Source of the DNA: Bacteroidaceae bacterium
GTDB taxonomy: Bacteria > Bacteroidota > Bacteroidia > Bacteroidales > Bacteroidaceae
NCBI GenBank assembly: GCA_016292545.1
Contig: JAEDIG010000063.1
Location: 1-14,074, forward strand
Length of the DNA stretch: 14,074 nucleotides
Reading direction: 5' to 3'
Shown: one piece after another, positions 1 through 6,462 of the stretch
Layout of the letters: each line of letters opens with the position of its first letter
Position numbering within the stretch: position 1 is the stretch's first letter
Notes under the pieces: generated by a model
What the model was told of the DNA's origin: nothing
The model's database searches: none
What the model saw: the letters and a program-made list of their open reading frames with translations, nothing else
Program-made: the position numbers and the translations under genes

Positions 1-53
1 GGCTCGTTAGGGACTTACACCCGTTAGATGATACACATGCTGGTCAAACAGAA

Positions 54-92
54 ACCGTCCATACCCAGAACAGCGCCCTGGGTATGGACGGT
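54..92 (-). terminator. Strong hairpin, probable terminator of the DUF4301 gene
   Basis: Positions 54-68 pair perfectly with 78-92 (15 bp) around a 9-nt loop. The hairpin lies 25 bp past the minus-strand stop codon of the DUF4301 gene, where a transcript end is expected. The T-tract on the minus strand is interrupted (TTTCTGTTT), so termination efficiency is uncertain. On the plus strand there is no T-tract at all. Positions 1-53 beyond it hold nothing I recognise. Confidence 0.55.
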
Positions 93-116
93 ATTGCAAG
101 ACACGTCCGTACGCGC

Positions 117-1640
117 CTACTGCTGATGCTGCGGACGCAGGAGGTCGTTGACCGTCTTCACGGGATTGAACGTGTCGAGAGGCACTTCCACGAAGATGGT
201 GCTCCAGTCGCTCATGGCTCCGTTCCACAGGCCGGGGAGCTCCAGGGCCTTGAGCTCGCGCCCGCCCTTGCTCTTGTGGGAGATGAAGCCCGTGGCGGGA
301 TCCACGAAGCGGGTGAGGTCATACTTCTGTCCCTTGTAGTCGCGGAGGGCGCATACCAGATCCACGGGGTTGAAGTGGGTGCCCTGCGAGAACATGCGCA
401 TGTATTCGGGGTTGTTGGCATCAATCTGGCTGCTTTCCAGAATCTGCAGGCTCACGCTTCCGTCGGGGTTGAAGGCCAGGAACGGGCCGCCTCCGGGCTC
501 GCCCACGTTCTTCACCACGCCACACACACGGATGGGGCGGTCGAGCTTGCGGCGCAGGAAAGAGAGCAGCTTGTCGTCCGACATGTACTTGAGGTCGGGA
601 TAGTCGCAATTGAGCGTATGGCGCACAAAACGCACCATCTCGGCCAGGTCGGCCTGGGTGTAGCTTTTCTCGTCGAGCTGGCGCAGATAGGCAAATGCCT
701 GCTTCTGCACGTTCACGAGCACACCGGCAATCACCTGCTTCCACAGCACGGTGGAACGCTTCAGGCTGTCGGGCACCACGTTGTCGATGTTCTTGATGAA
801 GACCACCTCGCTCTGCAGGTCGTTGAGGTTCTGGATGAGTGCTCCATGGCCGCCGGGGCGGAAGAGCAGACGGCCATCATCGGTGCGGAAGGGGGTGTTG
901 TCCATGTTGGCAGCGATGGTGTCGGTGCTGGGTTTCTGCACGCTGAAGGACACGTTGTAGTGAATCTTGTAGGACCCGCTGTACCGGTCCTCCACACGCT
1001 CCAGCAACTGGCGGAAAAGCTCCTGGTGCTCGGCACTCACGGTAAAATGGACCTCCGTCTCGCCCTGCGAGCTGGCATAGAGGGCAGCCTCGGCCAGATG
1101 TTCCTCCAAGGGGGTGCGCGCGCTTCCGTCGGCATAGTGGTGGAAAAGCAGGAGGCCCTTGGGCAGCTGGCCATAGTTGAGGCCCTTGGCCTGGAGCATA
1201 TTGGCCACCACGGCCTTGTAGTTGCCCGCAGCCATCAGGTCATCCACTCCGCTGCCCTCGTTGCGCAGGCAGGCCTCGTTGAGAGCCCCGAAGAAGGCAA
1301 ACTTGTGGATGCCGTTGAAATAGGCCTTCTCAAAATCGGTGGTGGGAACGTCATAGGGTGCGTCGAGAAACTCGAACATGTTCTTGAACATGCGGCTGGC
1401 GGCACCGCTGGCCGGCACAAACTTGGTGATGTTGTGGCCCTGGGCCTTATAGGCCTCCCATTCCTGGATGTAGGCCTCCACCTCATGGTCCTGAGGGGCG
1501 ATGATGCCGTTTCCGATAGAAGCCGCGCCCTGCAGGCGCAGATAGGGGAAGCCCTTGGAGAAGGCCTGGAGCTGCTGCTCCACTTGCTGTGCAGAGATTC
1601 CTTTCTGCTGAAGTTGTGATAAATCCTCTGAAGTGAACAT
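117..1640 (-). CDS. DUF4301 family protein, probable nucleotidyltransferase-like (UDP-sugar pyrophosphorylase-like) fold
   Basis: A 507-residue protein that I recognise as the Bacteroidetes family DUF4301, which has no assigned function. No signal peptide or membrane segment is visible, so it is probably cytoplasmic. Its motifs follow the order of UDP-sugar pyrophosphorylases: VPASGAASRM at 75-84 (position of the nucleotide-binding G-x-G-T-R loop), LPKGLL at 159-164, VQKP at 234-237, PGGHG at 262-266 (compare the family's P-x-G-H/N-G), NIDN at 284-287 (compare the metal-binding DN), GVVKNVGEP at 374-382, LESSQID at 401-407 (compare E-Y-S-E), and F-N-P-V-K at 491-495 (compare F-x-P-x-K). The family name is fairly safe; the fold is my inference and the substrate is unknown. 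The ATG at 1640 follows a good minus-strand promoter at 1682-1712. It is transcribed alone, divergently from relA. Confidence 0.85.
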   Translation of the reverse strand: MFTSEDLSQLQQKGISAQQVEQQLQAFSKGFPYLRLQGAASIGNGIIAPQDHEVEAYIQEWEAYKAQGHNITKFVPASGAASRMFKNMFEFLDAPYDVPTTDFEKAYFNGIHKFAFFGALNEACLRNEGSGVDDLMAAGNYKAVVANMLQAKGLNYGQLPKGLLLFHHYADGSARTPLEEHLAEAALYASSQGETEVHFTVSAEHQELFRQLLERVEDRYSGSYKIHYNVSFSVQKPSTDTIAANMDNTPFRTDDGRLLFRPGGHGALIQNLNDLQSEVVFIKNIDNVVPDSLKRSTVLWKQVIAGVLVNVQKQAFAYLRQLDEKSYTQADLAEMVRFVRHTLNCDYPDLKYMSDDKLLSFLRRKLDRPIRVCGVVKNVGEPGGGPFLAFNPDGSVSLQILESSQIDANNPEYMRMFSQGTHFNPVDLVCALRDYKGQKYDLTRFVDPATGFISHKSKGGRELKALELPGLWNGAMSDWSTIFVEVPLDTFNPVKTVNDLLRPQHQQ

Positions 1641-1681
1641 ATTTAATATTAGTTTATAGGGTTTTTATGTAATTTACGCCA

Positions 1682-1712
1682 CAAATTTAAATAAAAAAGT
1701 TCATACCACAAG
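1682..1712 (-). promoter_or_regulatory. Bacteroidetes-type promoter for the DUF4301 gene
   Basis: On the minus strand the box TAAATTTG (1689 down to 1682) matches the -7 consensus TAnnTTTG. A CTTG at 1712-1709 sits 19 nt upstream, the expected place for the -33 element (TTTG or TTG). The predicted transcript start leaves a leader of roughly 35 nt before the ATG at 1640. Confidence 0.6.
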
Positions 1713-1731
1713 AAAAATGGGAAAAAACACG

Positions 1732-1739
1732 TATCTTTG
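1732..1739 (+). promoter_or_regulatory. Candidate -7 box for the relA operon
   Basis: TATCTTTG at 1732-1739 matches TAnnTTTG and lies 44 bp before the ATG at 1784. No clear TTTG element is seen at the expected -33 spacing, so the promoter may be weak or need an activator. The box contains the first base of the GTG at 1739, which argues against that GTG being the translation start of relA. Confidence 0.5.
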
Positions 1740-1783
1740 TGTCGCAGAAAACAGACAAGAACAGAAAGAATCACAAGAAGCGT

Positions 1784-4003
1784 ATGGACAACAACGGATT
1801 TTTCACACCTGAAGAGCAACGCCAGACGGTCCTGCTCAGCACGAAGCTGGCACGTCTGGCCAGCCAGTTCATCCAGCCTGGAGAAATCAGGCGGGTGAGA
1901 GACTATGTGCAACGGGCCGTGGAGCACGGAAGCATGATGCGCGACCCGTTTGGATTCAATCCCGTGACAAACGATCTGGAGACTGCATTGCTGGTGGCAC
2001 AGGAAATCGGCCTGTCCCACGGCTCGGTAATCGGCATCATGGTGAGCGCCACCGTGATGAGCGGAGCGGTGACGATGGACGAGGTGAAGGCCTCCTTCGG
2101 CGACGATGTGGCCCATGTGGTGCACGGAATGATGCGCATCCGCGACCTGTACACCAAGAGTGCCACCGTGGAAACGGAAAACTTCCGCAGCCTGCTGGTG
2201 ACCTTTGCCGAGGACATGCGCGTAATCCTGATCATGATTGCCAACCGCGTGAACATCATGCGGAAAATCAAGGACACGCCCAATGTGGAAGCCCAGCGGA
2301 AAGTGTCGATGGAGGCGGCCTACCTGTATGCCCCCCTGGCCCACAAACTGGGGCTCTACAAGCTGAAGAGCGAACTGGAGGACCTGAGCCTGAAATACCT
2401 GGAGCATGATGCCTATTACCACATAAAGGAGAAGCTCAACGAGACGAAGAAGAGCCGCGACGCATACATCGCCGCCTTTGTGAAGCCCATCGAGGAGAAG
2501 CTCACGGCCGCCGGACTGAAATTCCACATGAAAGGCCGCACCAAAAGCATCCACAGCATCTGGCAGAAGATGAAGAAGCAGCAGGTGGGCGTGGACGGCG
2601 TATACGACCTCTTTGCCATCCGCATCATCCTGGACAGCCCCCTGGATAGGGAGAAGATGGAGTGCTGGCAGGTGTTCAGCATCATCACCGACATGTACCA
2701 GAGCAATCCCAAGCGCATGCGCGACTGGCTGAGCGTGCCCAAGAGCAACGGCTACGAGAGCCTCCACATCACCGTACTGGGGCCAGGGCAGAAATGGGTG
2801 GAGGTGCAGATAAGGACCGAGCGCATGGACGACATTGCCGAGCACGGACTGGCCGCCCATTGGCGCTACAAGGGCATCAAGGGCGGGCAGAGCAGCATCG
2901 ACGAATGGCTGGCCGGCGTGAGGAGCGCGCTGGAAACGGGCGACGACATGCAGCTGATGGACCAGTTCAGACAGGAGCTGGTGGAGGACGAAGTGTTCGT
3001 GTTCACCCCCAAGGGCGACCTGTTCAAGCTGCCTGCAGGAGCCACCGTGCTGGACTTCGCCTACAGCATCCACACACGTGTGGGCGACCAATGTATAGGC
3101 GCCAGGATAGGCAACCGCAACGTAACCATCCGGCAGAAGCTGCAAAACGGCGACCAGGTGGAAATCCTCACCCACAAGAACCAGACGCCCAAGCAGGACT
3201 GGCTCAACATTGTGGTGACGAGCAAGGCCAAGTCGAAAATCCGGCAGAGCCTGAAGGAAATGGAAAGCAAGCAGGCCGCCATGGCCAAGGAGGTGCTGGA
3301 AAGGCGCATGACCAACCGCAAGATTGAATACGACGAAGCCACCTTCATGCACACCATCACACGCATGGGCTACAAGGTGGTGACGGATTTCTATGCCGAC
3401 CTGGCCGGAGAGAAAATCGACCTGAACATGGTGCTGGAGCAGTATGCAGCCAACCTCAGGCGCTCCAAGGGCGAAGAGGAACGCGCAACACCCGTGCAGA
3501 GCGCCAGCGGCTACGTGATGCAGCCCGAGGACGAGAAGAAGCTCCTGGGCGGAGGCGACGACGTGATGGTTATCGACCAGAACCTGAAAGGCATCGATTT
3601 CCAGATGGCCAAATGCTGCCAGCCCGTGTATGGCGACGAGGTGTTCGGTTTCGTCACCAATGGCAACGGCATCAAGATACACCGCATAGACTGCCCCAAT
3701 GCGCCCCAGCTGAGGGAACGCTTCGGCTACCGCATCGTGAAGGCCCGCTGGGCAGGCAAGCGAGGCACCCAGTACCCCATCACGCTCAAGGTGGTGGGCA
3801 ACGACGATCTGGGCATCGTGAACAACATCACCAGCATCATCTCCAAGGAGGAGAAGATTCTGCTCAGGAGCATCAGCATAGACAGCTACGACGGACTGTT
3901 CAGCGGCACGCTCACCGTGATGCTGGAGGACACAGGAAAATTGGAAAAACTCATCAAAAAACTAAAAACAGTAAAAGGAATAAAGAATGTATCCAGAAGT
4001 TAA
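1784..4003 (+). CDS. relA: RelA/SpoT-family (p)ppGpp synthetase with degenerate hydrolase domain
   Basis: A 739-residue long RSH protein that makes the alarmone (p)ppGpp from ATP and GDP/GTP on stalled ribosomes. Order: pseudo-HD hydrolase about 40-165; synthetase about 235-362, with RTKSIHSIWQKM at 252-263, YDLFAIR at 274-280, SNGYESLH at 321-328, EVQIRT at 340-345 and AAHW at 357-360; TGS about 403-463; helical and zinc-finger-like region with Cys611-Cys612; ACT about 664-738. The hydrolase metal ligands are replaced: HD by Ser88-Ala89, ED by Met92-Ser93, and the later Asp by Asn154. It should therefore synthesise but not degrade (p)ppGpp. Bacteroides genomes are known to carry separate relA-like and spoT-like genes, which fits. 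I chose the ATG at 1784 over the in-frame GTG at 1739, which overlaps a promoter box. It is first in an operon with the S9 peptidase and mutS2. Confidence 0.93.
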   Translation: MDNNGFFTPEEQRQTVLLSTKLARLASQFIQPGEIRRVRDYVQRAVEHGSMMRDPFGFNPVTNDLETALLVAQEIGLSHGSVIGIMVSATVMSGAVTMDEVKASFGDDVAHVVHGMMRIRDLYTKSATVETENFRSLLVTFAEDMRVILIMIANRVNIMRKIKDTPNVEAQRKVSMEAAYLYAPLAHKLGLYKLKSELEDLSLKYLEHDAYYHIKEKLNETKKSRDAYIAAFVKPIEEKLTAAGLKFHMKGRTKSIHSIWQKMKKQQVGVDGVYDLFAIRIILDSPLDREKMECWQVFSIITDMYQSNPKRMRDWLSVPKSNGYESLHITVLGPGQKWVEVQIRTERMDDIAEHGLAAHWRYKGIKGGQSSIDEWLAGVRSALETGDDMQLMDQFRQELVEDEVFVFTPKGDLFKLPAGATVLDFAYSIHTRVGDQCIGARIGNRNVTIRQKLQNGDQVEILTHKNQTPKQDWLNIVVTSKAKSKIRQSLKEMESKQAAMAKEVLERRMTNRKIEYDEATFMHTITRMGYKVVTDFYADLAGEKIDLNMVLEQYAANLRRSKGEEERATPVQSASGYVMQPEDEKKLLGGGDDVMVIDQNLKGIDFQMAKCCQPVYGDEVFGFVTNGNGIKIHRIDCPNAPQLRERFGYRIVKARWAGKRGTQYPITLKVVGNDDLGIVNNITSIISKEEKILLRSISIDSYDGLFSGTLTVMLEDTGKLEKLIKKLKTVKGIKNVSRS

Positions 4004-6434
4004 GAGAATGTGCTGCATGGCCCTGGCGGCCATGAGTGTGGCTGCCTACGCAGCCGATGTGGACACTCTGCGTGTGGTGGGACCCTTCACCATGCCTCAA
4101 ACCATACGGACCGACACGGCCGATGTGAACGGGAAGCCGTTCGATGCCGACCACGTGCTGATGGACAAATGCGTGAGCCCCGCCCAATGGACGGACGCCA
4201 GCCCTCTGGAGGGCGGAATCCTGCCCGCACCCGAGGCAAGCTGCGTAAGCCTGGTGGGCTTTGAGGTGGAGAACACACTTTTTGCCAAATGCGAGGTGAA
4301 GCTCCAGGGGGCAGCCGAGCACAAGGTGTTCATCGACGGCAAGGAGGGTGCCAGCCAGAACCTGACACCCGGACGCCACAAGGTGGTGATGAAGGTGCTG
4401 CAAAAGGCCGGGAAGGCCGACACCCTGAAGGCACAGCTCATCTCGGAACAGGAGAAATACATCACCCTCAACCCCAAGGGGAAAAGGCTCTACATGCTGG
4501 AGGACTACCTCTACGGCCAGCGGCCCAGAAGCGCCTCGCTCAGCAGTACAGGACGCTACATGCTGCTGCGCGACTACACCATGCGCACCAACAACCAGTC
4601 GGAAGACAGGCAGCTGATCATCGACCTGAAAAACGGCATCCGGCTGCCCGCACAGAACTTCAAGCAATGGGCTTCCAAGGGCGACCGCTACATCAGCGAG
4701 CGAAAGGCCACCGACATGGGCACAATCTATGAATATGTGGACCCCGCCACGGGCGAGACCACACCCCTGCTGGTGGACCATAGCGGAAAGAGCGGCGAGT
4801 TTGTGGCCGACGAACGCCTGATGGTCATCCACGACCTCACCGAAGGCCCCAAGGAGGACAAGCAGGTGTTCCAGATACTGGAGCCCGACGACCGCATGCC
4901 AGGATGGAGGAACCGCTACAACCTGATGCTGCTGGATGTGGAAAGCGGACGGCTCACACAGCTCACACAGGGACAGCACAATGCCTCGGCCGACGTGTCG
5001 CACGACGGCCAGCGGATGCTGCTCACCGTGAGCGAAAACTGCATCACGGAACGCCCCTTCTCGTTCAGCACGCTGCTGATGGTGAACCTTGAGGACATGC
5101 AGGTGGACACGCTGGTGCGACGCGACGGCTTCATCTCACAAGCCCAGTTTGCCCCCAACGGGCACGACATCCTGGTGAGCGGAAGCCCCGAAGCCTTCGG
5201 CGGCATCGGCATCAACGACCCCACGGGAAAGATTCCCAGCATGATACAGACCGAACTGTTCCAAATAGACGGGCAGACGCATGAGGTGCGCTCGCTCACC
5301 CGCGATTTCAACCCCAACATCACCCGCTGGGAATGCAGCAGGTGCGAGAACAAGGTGTATGCCCTCTGCGAGAACCGCGACCACAAGAACATCTTCTGCC
5401 TCGACCTGGCCACGGGCAAGTGGACGGAGCTGAAGCTGTCGGAAAGCGTGGTCTTCAACTTCTCCCTGGCTGCCGAAAAGCCCATGCTGGCCTACACCGG
5501 ACAAAGCGAGAGCAACAGCAGCCGCGTGTACAACGTACAGCTCAAAGGCACCAAGGAGCAACTGGTGCGCGACTATGACAAGGCCATCATGGGTGATGTG
5601 GCCCTGGGCACATGCGAGACCTGGAACTTCAAGAGCAGCCGGGGCGACTCCATCACGGGCCGCTACTACCTGCCGCCCTATTTCGACGCGACAAAGAAAT
5701 ACCCCATGCTGGTCTACTACTACGGCGGATGCTCGCCCGTGACCACCAATCTGGACAGCTACTACAACTTCCACGGATGGGCCGCCATGGGATATGTGGT
5801 GTATGTGATCCAGCCCAGCGGATGCACGGGCTTCGGACAGGAATTCGCCGCACGCCACGTGAACGCATACGGCGACTACACAGCAGCCGACATCATCGAG
5901 GGCACCAAGCAGTTCTGCCGCGAACATCCATGGGTGAACGACAAGAAGATAGGCTGTCTGGGTGCTTCATACGGCGGCTTCATGACCATGTACCTGCAAA
6001 CCCAGACCGACATCTTCGCGGCTGCCATGAGCCATGCAGGCATCTCCAATCCCGCCAGCTACTGGGGCTTCGGCTACTGGGGCTACAGCTATAGCGCCAT
6101 CAGCGCTGCCAACAGCTACCCCTGGAACAACCCCGAACTGCTCACAGGCCACGCCCCGCTCTTCAATGCCGACAAGATTCACACGCCCATCCTGTTCCTC
6201 CACGGAAATGCCGACACGAACGTACCCATCAACGAGAGCATCCAGCTCTTCAACGCCCTGAAGATTCTGGGCCGCGAATGTGCCTTCGTCACCGTAGACG
6301 GGCAGAACCATCACATTCTCGACTACGAAAAGCGCATCAAATGGGTGCACACCTATTATGCATGGTTTGCCAAATGGCTGCAGGACGACCCCACATGGTG
6401 GGACACGATGTACCCACCCAAGAATCTGAAATGA
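3987..6434 (+). CDS. Exported S9-family peptidase (DPP IV / prolyl oligopeptidase type)
   Basis: An 815-residue serine peptidase expected to release short peptides in the periplasm. The N-terminus has Lys6-Arg7, a hydrophobic stretch at about 8-20 and a likely signal peptidase I site near Ala22-Ala23. The middle (about 150-530) fits a beta-propeller. The C-terminal alpha/beta-hydrolase (about 570-815) carries YYYGGC near 577-582 (oxyanion region), the nucleophile Ser661 in GASYGG, Asp743 in HGNADTNVP, and His775 in GQNHHI (His776 is the alternative). The full triad is present and the length is typical. The start overlaps the end of relA by 17 bp. A second ATG at 4008 would avoid the overlap but lose the basic n-region, so I keep 3987. 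mutS2 follows after 28 bp. Cleavage specificity cannot be read from the sequence. Confidence 0.9.
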   Translation: MYPEVKRMCCMALAAMSVAAYAADVDTLRVVGPFTMPQTIRTDTADVNGKPFDADHVLMDKCVSPAQWTDASPLEGGILPAPEASCVSLVGFEVENTLFAKCEVKLQGAAEHKVFIDGKEGASQNLTPGRHKVVMKVLQKAGKADTLKAQLISEQEKYITLNPKGKRLYMLEDYLYGQRPRSASLSSTGRYMLLRDYTMRTNNQSEDRQLIIDLKNGIRLPAQNFKQWASKGDRYISERKATDMGTIYEYVDPATGETTPLLVDHSGKSGEFVADERLMVIHDLTEGPKEDKQVFQILEPDDRMPGWRNRYNLMLLDVESGRLTQLTQGQHNASADVSHDGQRMLLTVSENCITERPFSFSTLLMVNLEDMQVDTLVRRDGFISQAQFAPNGHDILVSGSPEAFGGIGINDPTGKIPSMIQTELFQIDGQTHEVRSLTRDFNPNITRWECSRCENKVYALCENRDHKNIFCLDLATGKWTELKLSESVVFNFSLAAEKPMLAYTGQSESNSSRVYNVQLKGTKEQLVRDYDKAIMGDVALGTCETWNFKSSRGDSITGRYYLPPYFDATKKYPMLVYYYGGCSPVTTNLDSYYNFHGWAAMGYVVYVIQPSGCTGFGQEFAARHVNAYGDYTAADIIEGTKQFCREHPWVNDKKIGCLGASYGGFMTMYLQTQTDIFAAAMSHAGISNPASYWGFGYWGYSYSAISAANSYPWNNPELLTGHAPLFNADKIHTPILFLHGNADTNVPINESIQLFNALKILGRECAFVTVDGQNHHILDYEKRIKWVHTYYAWFAKWLQDDPTWWDTMYPPKNLK

Positions 6435-6462
6435 TGATTTCCCCACACAGCTGAAAGCCGAC

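Noticed and set aside
84..1619. A 511-codon open frame on the plus strand opposite the DUF4301 gene
   Set aside because: The composition is that of an antisense shadow (His, Leu, Val and Ala runs, no recognisable domain). The opposite strand encodes a recognisable family with a proper promoter.
1739..1783. GTG at 1739 as an upstream start for relA
   Set aside because: The GTG overlaps the TATCTTTG promoter box, so it would lie upstream of the transcript. The 15 added residues are a low-complexity basic stretch not typical of the family.
1649..3682. A 677-codon open frame antisense to relA
   Set aside because: RelA motifs are continuous on the plus strand. Avoidance of codons whose complement is a stop, under GC-rich third positions, explains the long antisense frame.
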